Assembly (NCBI RefSeq): GCF_006716695.1
Contig: NZ_VFPN01000002.1
Coordinates: 372,001-436,000 of the forward strand
Origin: Klugiella xanthotipulae
GTDB lineage: Bacteria; Actinomycetota; Actinomycetes; Actinomycetales; Microbacteriaceae
Direction: 5' to 3'
Length of the DNA: 64,000 nucleotides
Both the position numbers and the translations under genes were made by a program. This document shows positions 36,381-45,331 of the stretch, piece by piece (the stretch's first letter is position 1; each line of letters opens with the position of its first letter). Under the pieces are notes generated by a model. The model did not search any database, was not told the origin of the DNA, and saw only the letters and a program-made list of their open reading frames with translations.

Positions 36381-37685
36381 ATGACAGCACCCCGCAGGCT
36401 TCTTCTGGCGCGCGCCCAACGCTTTCTGGGCAGCGCCGAATTCACCTCCATTCTCAGTACGCTGATCTGCGGGGTACTGTTTGCCTCATACGCCATCGAG
36501 CGGCTGATCGGCACCCCCGGCTTCGCCGCCATGATCGGCACACTCGTGCTGGCCGCGATCGCCTCAGCGGTCAGCCGCCGCGAAGAGATCGAGTGGAACC
36601 AGACGTTCCCCCTCACTCTCGTAGCGTTCATGGCCTGGTGCATCATCAGCCTGAGCTGGGCGAGTCGTACGGGAGCCACGTGGTCCTCGCTCAGCTTTCA
36701 GGTGGCCGTGGCCATCCTCGGGCTCTACATCGGAACCTTCCGCGACCTCATCCAGATCGTGCGCTCGCTCGGCGACGCGTTTCGCGCGCTACTCACGGTG
36801 GCCCTCGGGCTGGAACTGCTCTCGGGCATCCTGATCGACACGCCCCTCACGTTCCTCGGCATTCAGGGCAACCTGGGGGCGGGCGGACCGGTCCAGGGAA
36901 TCTTCGGCTCTCGCAATCTGCTGGCCTTCGTGGCCGTCATCGCCCTCATCACGTTTGTCACCGAGTGGCGCACCCGCTCAGTACCACCCGGTCTGAGCCT
37001 CTACTCGGGCGTGATAGCCCTGACCCTGCTATTTTTTACCCGCTCTCCCATCCAACTCGCCATCACCCTGTGCGTCATCCTGGCCCTCGGTGCCCTGCTG
37101 CTCGTGCGACGCCAACCCGCCGCCTCGAAAGGCACCTGGCAGATCGGCATGTTTGCGCTCGCCGCGCTCGTCGGCCTCCTCCTGTGGAGCGTGCGCAACG
37201 CTCTCGTTTTCCAGTTGCGCGCCACGCGTGACTTGGAGGCACGGATCTCCCTCTGGCGTTCGGTCTGGGACACGGCCAGACAGCAGCCGTTGGAGGGCTG
37301 GGGTTGGGTCGGCGCATGGCCGAACGGCACCCAGCCCTACTTTGCGATCAACTTTGACGACGGAACGAAACACCAATCGGCGCTCAACGCGTTTGCCGAC
37401 CTCTATCTTCAGCTGGGGATCGTGGGGTTGGTACTTTTTACTCTGCTCCTGATGCTGGCGCTCGTGCGCTCAACGCTGGTGGCCACCAATAAGCGTAGCG
37501 ATGTGTATCTGTGGCCGGCGCTCATCCTGATCGTGCTCGCGCTCACATCTCTCGTGGAGAGCACGGCGCTGACCGGCCCAGGCTGGTTCATGCTCGTCGT
37601 GGCCGCAGCGATCTCCTCGCGCCAGATGTCGTGGCGTAACCGGTTGCGACCGACCCCGATTGAGGTGTCACCGGGCCGGTTGTAG
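36381..37685 (+). CDS. O-antigen ligase/polymerase-like membrane protein, copy 2
   Basis: A 434-residue paralogue of the preceding gene, with the same helix pattern and the aligned motif RISLWRSVWDTARQQPLEGWGWVGAWP. The following part (QSALNAFADLYLQLGIVG) has Asn/Gln where copy 1 has HAHN, so the ligase-type His is lost. I chose the ATG at 36381, because the 23 preceding residues overlap copy 1 and have no similarity. The last 18 nt overlap the converging GT2 gene. Polymerase versus ligase roles for the two copies cannot be assigned from sequence. Confidence 0.82.
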   Translation: MTAPRRLLLARAQRFLGSAEFTSILSTLICGVLFASYAIERLIGTPGFAAMIGTLVLAAIASAVSRREEIEWNQTFPLTLVAFMAWCIISLSWASRTGATWSSLSFQVAVAILGLYIGTFRDLIQIVRSLGDAFRALLTVALGLELLSGILIDTPLTFLGIQGNLGAGGPVQGIFGSRNLLAFVAVIALITFVTEWRTRSVPPGLSLYSGVIALTLLFFTRSPIQLAITLCVILALGALLLVRRQPAASKGTWQIGMFALAALVGLLLWSVRNALVFQLRATRDLEARISLWRSVWDTARQQPLEGWGWVGAWPNGTQPYFAINFDDGTKHQSALNAFADLYLQLGIVGLVLFTLLLMLALVRSTLVATNKRSDVYLWPALILIVLALTSLVESTALTGPGWFMLVVAAAISSRQMSWRNRLRPTPIEVSPGRL

Positions 37686-38693
37686 CAGATCGCGCACAGC
37701 ATCCTTGCGGCCGTAGTCAAAGTCGCTGTAACGGCCCGTGCGCAGTTCTCGCAGGATGGGACGAATACGGCGCAACCGGCTCGCGGGCAGCGCCAGCCGG
37801 AATGACTCGTGGTCAAGTTTCTCGTGTGCCCGCGCTCGGCGCTCGGCGCTCACTCCGGCCAATACGTCGAGCCGCGGGGCCAACGTGCGGGCGCGGTCGT
37901 GAAGGCGCTGGTTACGACGCTCCCGCGGCAGGAAAAGCTTCCGGATCTTGCCCCAGAGACTCTGCTGCAACGCGCCGATCTGATTGCTGCCATGCTGACG
38001 GTAGTCAATCAATTCTCGCTCGGAGAAGGCAATGCGGGCGGTCGCCGCGGCCACGACCGCAAGCCACTCGTCGTGCACCCACTCGGGCGGGAAGGGGGTG
38101 GCCCGCTCCACCAACGAACGGCGGAAGAGAGCGGTCGCCCCCGTCACCACATTGCGACGCAGCAGCACCTCGAACGCGTTACCCTCCCGAATGAGTGCCC
38201 GCTCGGCGGGGGACAACCCAATCGCGGCAAAGAGAGAGTACCCCAGCGGGGTACCCACACCATCCACCATCCGGGCATCGGAGAAGACGAGGTCGCAGCC
38301 CTCGTCCGCCGTGCAGAGAGCAACGAGCGTGGCGATACGCTCGGGATGCCACACATCGTCCTGGTCACACAGGGAAATGTAGTCTCCGCCACACGCGGCG
38401 ATAGCGCTCTCAAAGTTTTGGGTCACGCCGAGCGCCGGCACATTGGTGAGCACACGCAGCACGGGGGCGGTCTCGCCGGGGGCGGGCGGATACTGGGACA
38501 GGTAGTCCGACATCGCCAGGCGGGCCACCTCAATGGTGTTGTCGCGCGAGTGATCGTCGGAGAGCACAATCTCGGCCACCGGGTAGCTCTGAGCCAGGAT
38601 ACTGCGCAGTTGCTCGGCCAGAAAGCGCTCCCCATTGTGGGTGCCGAGCGCGACGGAGACGCTCGGCCGAACCTCGGAAGTGGGTAGTGCCAT
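37668..38693 (-). CDS. Family-2 glycosyltransferase (rhamnosyltransferase-like)
   Basis: A 341-residue cytosolic GT-A enzyme. The donor-binding part starts SVSVALGTHNGERFLAEQLRS; LSDDHSRDNT and CDQDDVWHPERI contain the nucleotide- and metal-binding acids, and HDEWLAVVAAA supplies the catalytic acid position. The QDDVW form is common in dTDP-rhamnosyl transferases of the family, but no rhamnose genes are in the window. The C-terminus is basic (KIRKLFLPRERRNQRLHDRARTL), probably for membrane contact. It lies between + strand genes and diverges from the next GT4 gene. Confidence 0.85.
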   Translation of the reverse strand: MALPTSEVRPSVSVALGTHNGERFLAEQLRSILAQSYPVAEIVLSDDHSRDNTIEVARLAMSDYLSQYPPAPGETAPVLRVLTNVPALGVTQNFESAIAACGGDYISLCDQDDVWHPERIATLVALCTADEGCDLVFSDARMVDGVGTPLGYSLFAAIGLSPAERALIREGNAFEVLLRRNVVTGATALFRRSLVERATPFPPEWVHDEWLAVVAAATARIAFSERELIDYRQHGSNQIGALQQSLWGKIRKLFLPRERRNQRLHDRARTLAPRLDVLAGVSAERRARAHEKLDHESFRLALPASRLRRIRPILRELRTGRYSDFDYGRKDAVRDLLQPAR

Positions 38694-38790
38694 GCGGGTG
38701 TGGATCCTTTCCGTGTTCTGGTGCCAGACTACCCGGGCAGCCCGGCACCGCCGTGATTCCCGACCCGGGGCACAGGCGGCGTTTGCTAGC

Positions 38791-39936
38791 ATGGCCCTCA
38801 TGCATAACCCGCCCTCGCCGGACTCCAACGCTGCCCTTCCCACCCCGGAGGCACCCCTGCAGGTGGCACTCCCCCTGCTTTCGATGGTGCGCGGAGGCAT
38901 GGGCGGCACCGAGACCTACGGGCGCGAGATCATCCGGCAACTGAGCGTACGACCCGAGGTGAGCATCCACACGTATGTTGCGGCGGCGGCGGCCGGGTTC
39001 TCATCTCCCAGCGTAGAGACGGTGGTGCCCTACATCTCCGGCGGTTCATCGACAACCGCTCGACTTCGCACCGTAGCCGAAAGCACCCTGCACCGGGGCA
39101 AGCTGCAAAAACTCATGGCCAATGCCGAGGTGATCAACCCACTTTTTACCCTCCCGCTGCCCCCCGCGACCCGCGACCAGGCATTCGTACAGGCCCTACA
39201 CGATGTGCAACACCTAGACCTGCCCCACCTGTTCCCGGCGGCCGAGCGGATGTTTCGCAAACGCTACTATGACAAGCCCGCCCGCGAGGCCGACGTGGTG
39301 ATGACCCTCAGCAGTTTTGCCAAGGAACAGATCGTGCACCACCTCGGTGTAGACCCGGAGCGCGTGATGGTGTCCTATCTGGGCGTTGACGCCGACGAGT
39401 TCACCCCCAACCTGGGGCCGCGCGAAGACATCATCATGTATCCGGCTCGCGGCTGGGCCCACAAGAACCACACACGGCTCTTCGCCGCCATGCGCATCCT
39501 GAAGGAGCGCGCACCGCATCTGAAGCTGGTGCTCACGGGCGGTGCCCTTGATGACCTGCGAGACATCCCGGACAATGTGGAGGTGCGCGGCCTCGTGCCG
39601 CTCGCCGAACTGCGTGGCCTGTACCAGCGGGCGAGTTGTCTGGTGTTTCCTAGCCTGTATGAGGGCTTTGGCCTCCCGCCGATGGAGGCGATGGCCTCGG
39701 GATGCCCCGTAGCCTGTTCCACCTCCGGCTCACTACCCGAGGTGGTGGGCAACGCTGCCGTGCTCTTCGACCCGACCTCCCCCGACGAGATCGCCCAGGC
39801 CGTGCTGGACGCCATCGAGGACACCGAGCGGCTACAGACTCTGGGGCTGGCACGGGTGCGCGAGTTCACCTGGGAAAGTTGCACCGACCGGCATGTGGCG
39901 GCCTACCGCCTCGCCCGAACCAACCACGGCTCATGA
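38791..39936 (+). CDS. Family-4 glycosyltransferase
   Basis: A 381-residue retaining GT-B enzyme. The N-terminal acceptor domain contains VALPLLSMVRGGMGGTETYGREI, and the donor domain has YPARGWAHKNHTRLF and the EX7E site SLYEGFGLPPMEAMASG. Start ATG 38791 or 38800 are equally possible; neither has a strong ribosome site. The stop overlaps the flippase start (ATGA). It probably uses GDP-mannose or a similar donor, but this is not shown. Confidence 0.87.
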   Translation: MALMHNPPSPDSNAALPTPEAPLQVALPLLSMVRGGMGGTETYGREIIRQLSVRPEVSIHTYVAAAAAGFSSPSVETVVPYISGGSSTTARLRTVAESTLHRGKLQKLMANAEVINPLFTLPLPPATRDQAFVQALHDVQHLDLPHLFPAAERMFRKRYYDKPAREADVVMTLSSFAKEQIVHHLGVDPERVMVSYLGVDADEFTPNLGPREDIIMYPARGWAHKNHTRLFAAMRILKERAPHLKLVLTGGALDDLRDIPDNVEVRGLVPLAELRGLYQRASCLVFPSLYEGFGLPPMEAMASGCPVACSTSGSLPEVVGNAAVLFDPTSPDEIAQAVLDAIEDTERLQTLGLARVREFTWESCTDRHVAAYRLARTNHGS

Positions 39937-41264
39937 CCTCACCGGCCGAGGAACTCCGCCAACCACAGGAATCCACGGCCACAATTGGCGCGGGAGGTGC
40001 GTCCCGCGTGGCCGTCGCCTCGGTGGTGGCCGCAGCAGCTGGCTATCTGGTCATGCTCGTCGCAACCCGCAGCCTGGGAAAGATCGGCTCCGCGGATTTC
40101 CTGGCCTACTGGTCCCTTCTCTTCATGATCTTTGGGGTGTTAAGCGGGATCCAGAACGAGGTCACCCGCGCCGTCGGTGCCACCCTGATCACCCCGTCTA
40201 CCCCCGGCATCGGGACCAGGTCGGCCCGCGCCCTACCCTGGGCTCTCGGCGTGGGGGCGGTGCTCGGCCTGCTCCTCCTGAGCACCTCACCGCTCTGGGC
40301 TGCCAGCCTTCTTCCCGACAATACAACGGTTCTCGTCATTATCCTCAGCCTGGCCGCCGTCCTCTTCTCGGGTCAGGCCGCGGTCACCGGCGCGGTGGCG
40401 GGTCGTCGGCAGTGGCCGCTCTACGCCACGCTGATCAGCCTGGATGCGGTCGCCCGCCTCGCGGTCGCCGTCGCCGTCGCCGTCCTCACCCACTCCCTCT
40501 GGGGAATCGAAGCCGCGTGCGCCGCCGGAACCCTCGTCTGGGTCGTGGCGCTCCTCGTCTCGCGGGATACTCGCTCGGCCGCGGGGGCATACGCGGATGT
40601 TCCGGCTCCCCGCCTCCTGCGCAACTACGGCCACGCGATACTCACGACCGCCTCATCATCGGTGCTCGTGGTGGGGTTCCCCATTCTGCTCCGGGCCACC
40701 ACCTCGGTGGAGGACTATCAGCTGGCCGCCCCGCTCGTTCTCGCAATCTCACTCACCCGGGCACCCATCATGATCCCGCTACAGGCTTTCCAAGGGGTCG
40801 CAATCTCAGCGTTCATGCGGAGCACCTCGCACCGGCTGGGCGCCCTGGTAAAGCCTGTGGTCCTTCTCACCGGAATCGGTGTGGTCGGCGGTATCGCGGC
40901 GGTGTTTATCGGGCCGCCGATTATGTCGATTTTCGGGGCGGGTTTTGGCGATATCTCGGGCTTACTTCTCGGCGTGCTCACCCTGGATGCCGTGCTCATG
41001 GCCATCCTGACACTGACGGGCACAGCCCTTCTCGCTCTCGGCCGGCACGGAAGCTACTCCCTCGGCTGGGTGGTCGCGGCCGTGCTCTCCGTGCTCCTAC
41101 TCCTGCTACCCGGTACGGTCGAGACGCGCGCGGCGGTTAGCCTGTCGGTGGGGCCCGTCCTGGGCATCATCACCCACATCGTCGCGATTGTCCTGACCAG
41201 ACCGGCAGCCTCGGCCGATGACGGGGCCGAAACGTCCGAATCCACAGAACAAACTCCGTTATAA
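39933..41264 (+). CDS. Wzx-like polysaccharide flippase
   Basis: A 443-residue protein of about twelve membrane helices with the MOP-superfamily pattern (ASRVAVASVVAAAAGYLVMLVATRSLG at the start, and FLAYWSLLFMIFGVLSGIQNEVTRAVG). It should flip an undecaprenyl-phosphate-linked repeat unit across the membrane. I set the start at the ATG overlapping the GT4 stop; the frame is open 77 codons upstream but overlaps that gene. This is one of two export routes in the locus, the other being Wzm/Wzt at 54.6-56.8 kb. Confidence 0.85.
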   Translation: MTSPAEELRQPQESTATIGAGGASRVAVASVVAAAAGYLVMLVATRSLGKIGSADFLAYWSLLFMIFGVLSGIQNEVTRAVGATLITPSTPGIGTRSARALPWALGVGAVLGLLLLSTSPLWAASLLPDNTTVLVIILSLAAVLFSGQAAVTGAVAGRRQWPLYATLISLDAVARLAVAVAVAVLTHSLWGIEAACAAGTLVWVVALLVSRDTRSAAGAYADVPAPRLLRNYGHAILTTASSSVLVVGFPILLRATTSVEDYQLAAPLVLAISLTRAPIMIPLQAFQGVAISAFMRSTSHRLGALVKPVVLLTGIGVVGGIAAVFIGPPIMSIFGAGFGDISGLLLGVLTLDAVLMAILTLTGTALLALGRHGSYSLGWVVAAVLSVLLLLLPGTVETRAAVSLSVGPVLGIITHIVAIVLTRPAASADDGAETSESTEQTPL

Positions 41265-41315
41265 TTCAACCAGCGGAGACGAAACTACCCGCACGTTCTG
41301 AGAAGGGGCCACCGC

Positions 41316-42203
41316 ATGTCGCTCGATATCTTCATCCCCTACTGGGGCGACCCGGAGTACATGAAAGAGACGGTGCAGAGCGTTCTCGACCAGGAGAACC
41401 CGAACTGGCTGCTCACCGTGGTGGATGACGACTACCCCGGAACCGTGATCGAGGACTACCTGGCAACGCTCGGCGACCCGCGCATCACCTACATTCGCAA
41501 AGAAAAAAACGCGGGGATCACCGCTAACTTTCGCACGTGTGTACAGCTGGCGACGCAGGATATTGTCGTCATTATCGGCTGTGATGACGTGATGCTCCCG
41601 CACTACGTCGATACCGTGTTGGCTGCCCACGCCGAGTTCCCGGAGGCGGGAATCATCCAGCCCGGTGTCGAAGTCATTGATGAAAACGGCCGGATCGTCT
41701 CTCCCCTCGTTGACTCGGTCAAACAAAGGGTGGTGCGGCCACGAACCTCAGGGCGCACGCTACTGGCCGGGGATCGACTGGGGGCTTCACTCCTGCACGG
41801 TGACTGGCTCTACTGGCCCTCGCTCACGTTCCGGAGGGCGAGCATCCAGTCGGTGGATTTCCGCGAGGGCTTCCCGATTATTCAAGATCTCGCCCTCATC
41901 ATGGACCTGCTCTTCGCTGGCGAAACGCTCGTGTTCGATCCGGTCGTCTGCTTCCGCTATCGGCGGCACTCGGCGAGCGCCTCCGTCAGCCAGTTGAGTG
42001 ACGGTTCGCGCTTTGTGGGGGAACGCGCATACTTTGCCCTGGCCGCCACCCTGGCACGGAAAAACGGCTGGCCCCGCACCAGACGTGCGGCTAAGCTGAG
42101 AATCACATCGCGAGCTCACGCCCTGTCGCTTATTCCCGGTTCGCTTCTCCGCGGGAATGTTGCGGCCGTTCGAGTGCTCACCCGGCACGCGCTTGGTCGC
42201 TAA
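41316..42203 (+). CDS. Family-2 glycosyltransferase
   Basis: A 295-residue GT-A enzyme with LDIFIPYWGDPEYMKETVQSVLDQ, VVDDDYPG, an IIGCDDVMLP metal site and a later EGFPIIQDLALIMDLL catalytic acid region. It follows the flippase by 51 nt in the same direction, with a tandem hairpin after its stop. It probably belongs to the flippase-linked unit. Confidence 0.87.
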   Translation: MSLDIFIPYWGDPEYMKETVQSVLDQENPNWLLTVVDDDYPGTVIEDYLATLGDPRITYIRKEKNAGITANFRTCVQLATQDIVVIIGCDDVMLPHYVDTVLAAHAEFPEAGIIQPGVEVIDENGRIVSPLVDSVKQRVVRPRTSGRTLLAGDRLGASLLHGDWLYWPSLTFRRASIQSVDFREGFPIIQDLALIMDLLFAGETLVFDPVVCFRYRRHSASASVSQLSDGSRFVGERAYFALAATLARKNGWPRTRRAAKLRITSRAHALSLIPGSLLRGNVAAVRVLTRHALGR

Positions 42204-42285
42204 GGGGCACCGTCTTCACAACCGGCCGGTGCCCGTGTGACCACTGAGAATAATCGGTCACAGACCAGCCGTCAACACACAGCTT

Positions 42286-42346
42286 CCTCGGACCCTAGTC
42301 CGAGGCCAGGGAGCTGTGGCATCCGCGGTTGGGGCGGATGCCACAG
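42286..42346 (+). terminator. Tandem hairpins after the flippase/GT2 unit
   Basis: An 8-bp stem (42286-42293 with 42298-42305) is followed by a 13-bp stem (42314-42326 with 42334-42346) and then a short T/C stretch. The 246-nt gap (42204-42449) holds no ORF I accept. Confidence 0.7.
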
Positions 42347-42449
42347 TCATTTCCACACCCCGCCCTCGTCGGCGCACCACGAAGCGGCGACCGGCTTTCG
42401 TGCGTGGCGGGTGGGCACGGATGCATATGCGTAGCCTAGAATCGAGTCC

Positions 42450-43178
42450 ATGCCTAATCTCTTTGCACGCACACTCATTGTGATGCCTGCATTTAACGAA
42501 GAGGCCGTCGTCGGAGATGTGGTGCGCGAGGTCTACGCCACGCTTCCAGGGGTTCACTGTCTGGTGGTGAGCGACGGGTCGGTTGACCACACCGTGGCAC
42601 GTGCGCGGGCAGCCGGTGCTACCGTAGCCGATCTCCCGTTCAACCTGGGAGTGGGCGGTGCCATGCGCGCAGGGTTCAAGTATGCGCGTGAAAATGGCTT
42701 CGATAACGTTGTGCAAATTGACGCCGACGGCCAACACGACCCGGCAGGGGTGCCCGATCTGCTCGCCCTGTTGGGTGAGGCTGATGTCGTGATTGGTGCC
42801 CGGTTTGCGGGAGTGGGCAGCTACACCGTGCGTGGCCCCCGCAAATGGGCAATGAAGTTTCTCTCCGCCGTACTGAGCAAGACGGCCCACACTCAGCTGA
42901 CCGATACCACCTCCGGGCTCAAGGCCAACGGGCCACGCGCCGTTGCACTCTTTGCCGACAACTACCCGGCGGAGTATCTCGGCGACACCATTGAAGCGCT
43001 CGTGATCGCGGGTCGCTCCGGGCTGGTCATCCGCCAGGTTCCCGCAGCGATGCGGCCCCGTGCCGGCGGTACCCCCTCGCATGCCCCGATTAAGGCGGCC
43101 GTTTACCTGGGCAGAGCGATGATGGCCCTCGCCATTGCCTACCTCCGTCCCTTACCGAAGGCAGGAGCGCTCGAGTGA
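42450..43178 (+). CDS. DPM1-like polyprenyl-phosphate sugar transferase (GT2)
   Basis: A 242-residue GT-A enzyme of the dolichol-phosphate-mannose/UDP-glucose type: LIVMPAFNEEAVVGDVV, VVSDGSVDHT, NLGVGGAMRAGFKYA and VVQIDADGQHDPAGV. Such enzymes charge polyprenyl phosphate with a single sugar on the cytoplasmic side. It overlaps the next gene by 4 nt and is the first of a tight three-gene unit (GT2, DUF2304, DUF2142) that probably decorates a glycan on the outer face. Confidence 0.9.
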   Translation: MPNLFARTLIVMPAFNEEAVVGDVVREVYATLPGVHCLVVSDGSVDHTVARARAAGATVADLPFNLGVGGAMRAGFKYARENGFDNVVQIDADGQHDPAGVPDLLALLGEADVVIGARFAGVGSYTVRGPRKWAMKFLSAVLSKTAHTQLTDTTSGLKANGPRAVALFADNYPAEYLGDTIEALVIAGRSGLVIRQVPAAMRPRAGGTPSHAPIKAAVYLGRAMMALAIAYLRPLPKAGALE

Positions 43179-43582
43179 CGGTGACCAGCTATATTTTTGG
43201 TATTTTCACAGCCGTTATCACACTGGGAGTCGTTATCGAGATGCTGCGCCGCAACCGCCTCCGGGAGCGGCACGCCGTGTGGTGGCTCTTCGGCGGTGCG
43301 CTGGGCCTCGTTATCGGCATCTTCCCGGGCTCACTCGAATGGGCCGCCTCTGTTATTGGCATTGAGGTGCCCACCAACCTGGTGTTCTTTGTCAGCATCG
43401 CCCTGCTCGTGCTCGTGTGTATCCAGCACAGCTCGGAACTCACCCGATTAGAAGATAAAACCCGTATCCTGGCCGAGGAATCGGCCCTGCTCGCGGTTCG
43501 CGTGCGCGAATTAGAGACCGCTACGGGCACCGGCCCCGGCCGACTCGGCCCACACCTCGACGGACAGGACACGACAGAATGA
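43175..43582 (+). CDS. DUF2304-family small membrane protein
   Basis: A 135-residue protein with three hydrophobic helices (ITLGVVIEMLRR, VWWLFGGALGLVIGIFPG, VFFVSIALLVLVCIQ) and a helical polar tail. It matches DUF2304, repeatedly found beside DPM1-like enzymes. GTG start overlapping the previous stop; the stop overlaps the next gene's start. A role as flippase or partner of the lipid-linked sugar is inference. Confidence 0.83.
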   Translation: MTVTSYIFGIFTAVITLGVVIEMLRRNRLRERHAVWWLFGGALGLVIGIFPGSLEWAASVIGIEVPTNLVFFVSIALLVLVCIQHSSELTRLEDKTRILAEESALLAVRVRELETATGTGPGRLGPHLDGQDTTE

Positions 43583-45264
43583 ATCGAGCGGCACCCACGG
43601 ATACCCGCACCACTCGACCCGCGGTACCCGCCTTCCTCCGCGGGCGCTGGCGTGTCTTCTTCGTGTCGTGGCTCCTGCTCACCGGACTGATGTCGATCTG
43701 GGCCATCACCACCCCCGTCTCGGGCTCACCGGATGAGCCCGCGCACATGGTCAAGGCTGCATCCGTGGTGCGCGGTCAGTTCATTGGCGAAAACTCACCC
43801 TCGGGTCACCAGGTTCAGGTGCCCGCGTACATCGGGGAGACGACCGACAAACGCACCTGTTTTGCCTTCCAAAACAAGGTCAGTGCCACCTGCCAGCCCG
43901 CCCCCGCCGCCGAGAGCAACGCCACGGTGACGGCCCCCACTACGGCGGGGCTCTATAACCCTGTTTACTACCTCCTCGTCGGCTGGCCCACCCTCATTTT
44001 CACCGACACCACCGGCATCTACGCCATGAGAATTGTGAGTGTGGCGCTCACCAGCCTTTTCATGGCCTTTGCAATCTCCTGTGCGGCCACCTGGCGCGTC
44101 CGTCGATACGCCATGATGGGCGTTCTCATTGGGGCCACTCCGGTCTTCCTGTTCCTGGGGGCGGCCGTCAACCCCAACGCCGTTGAGGCGAGTTCTCTTT
44201 TCGCCGTCTTTGTGGGAATGCTCACCATCATCACGCAAAGAACCACGCCACCGTCTGTCCTCATGGAGCGTGGAATAGCCGTGGCCATCGCGGGTATGAT
44301 CGGGGTCAATACGCGCGGTTTATCCGCGCTATGGTTGGCCATAGCGGTACTCGCTCCGCTCATTCTGCTCTCCGGAGCGCAGCTTCTTGAGCTGATCCGA
44401 AAACGGATCGTCATCATCACGGCAATTCTCGTTGCCCTGGGCAGCGCATTCGCGATCCTCTGGCTACTCTCCTCAAATGTGCTCGGGGCCGGCATTGACG
44501 ATACCAACCTCGACCGGAAGTACCCCCTCTACGGCCAACCCTGGTGGATGGGCTTCCGCATCCTGATTATGGGGTTCTTCGACTACTCGAAGGGCATCGT
44601 TGGACTGTTCGGCTGGCTCGATACACCGGCTCCAGAACCCGTCTACTTCCTGTGGGCAACTCTCACCGGTGGCGTTTTCATCCTGGCGATGGCCGTGCTG
44701 CGCGGTCGCAAGCTCATCATGGCCACGACGCTGACGGCTCTCTTTATTCTGCTACCTGCCATCATCCAGGGCATGTACATCACGGGGGGCGGACTGATCT
44801 GGCAGGGGCGCTACAACCTGCCGCTCTTCATGATGCTTTTTTTCACCCTGACCGTGGGTGCGGGCGAGTACCTGCAGCGGGCCCCCGCCTACGCTCAGAA
44901 GCGCGCGAGCGTGATCGTGGTGATTGCCCTGGGCCTGGCCCACCTGTACGCATTTACCGAGGTTCTTCGACGGTTCACGACCGGGCTCGATACCGGCTGG
45001 CCGCAAGCGTTGCGCTACCCCGAGTGGAAACCGCCGCTCGGCACCATCCCCGGGCTCGGGATCATTCCGATCATCTGCACCTATGCTCTGGCTCTGGCGG
45101 TAACACTGTGGTTCTGCCTGCGAATCATGCGCACACGTCCCACTGAAACGGTTACCCCGGAGGTGGCCGATGCCGACACGGTAGACACCGAGGCACCCGC
45201 GGATGCAGCCCTCGAGCCGGCTCACGCCACCTCGGAGCCGAACGCTACCCCGACACCCCACTAG
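43579..45264 (+). CDS. DUF2142-family membrane protein, predicted GT-C transferase
   Basis: A 561-residue multi-pass membrane protein with about ten helices. The first external loop contains SPDEPAHMVKAASVVRGQ; a DE pair here is the hallmark of GT-C enzymes, which use polyprenyl-phosphate sugars. It fits DUF2142. The C-terminus is Glu/Thr/Ala-rich. With the two upstream genes it makes a full donor-flip-transfer module. The acceptor cannot be read. Confidence 0.83.
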   Translation: MNRAAPTDTRTTRPAVPAFLRGRWRVFFVSWLLLTGLMSIWAITTPVSGSPDEPAHMVKAASVVRGQFIGENSPSGHQVQVPAYIGETTDKRTCFAFQNKVSATCQPAPAAESNATVTAPTTAGLYNPVYYLLVGWPTLIFTDTTGIYAMRIVSVALTSLFMAFAISCAATWRVRRYAMMGVLIGATPVFLFLGAAVNPNAVEASSLFAVFVGMLTIITQRTTPPSVLMERGIAVAIAGMIGVNTRGLSALWLAIAVLAPLILLSGAQLLELIRKRIVIITAILVALGSAFAILWLLSSNVLGAGIDDTNLDRKYPLYGQPWWMGFRILIMGFFDYSKGIVGLFGWLDTPAPEPVYFLWATLTGGVFILAMAVLRGRKLIMATTLTALFILLPAIIQGMYITGGGLIWQGRYNLPLFMMLFFTLTVGAGEYLQRAPAYAQKRASVIVVIALGLAHLYAFTEVLRRFTTGLDTGWPQALRYPEWKPPLGTIPGLGIIPIICTYALALAVTLWFCLRIMRTRPTETVTPEVADADTVDTEAPADAALEPAHATSEPNATPTPH

Positions 45265-45281
45265 CAGCACGCCACACACGC

Positions 45282-45317
45282 GGTGATGCCCCGCCACCAC
45301 GGTGGCGGGGCATCACC
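45282..45317. terminator. Bidirectional terminator after the DUF2142 module
   Basis: A 17-bp perfect stem (45282-45298 with 45301-45317) with a 2-nt centre, between converging stops at 45264 and 45332. CTTTCG follows on the plus side. Confidence 0.8.
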
Positions 45318-45331
45318 CTTTCGTATCCGTC

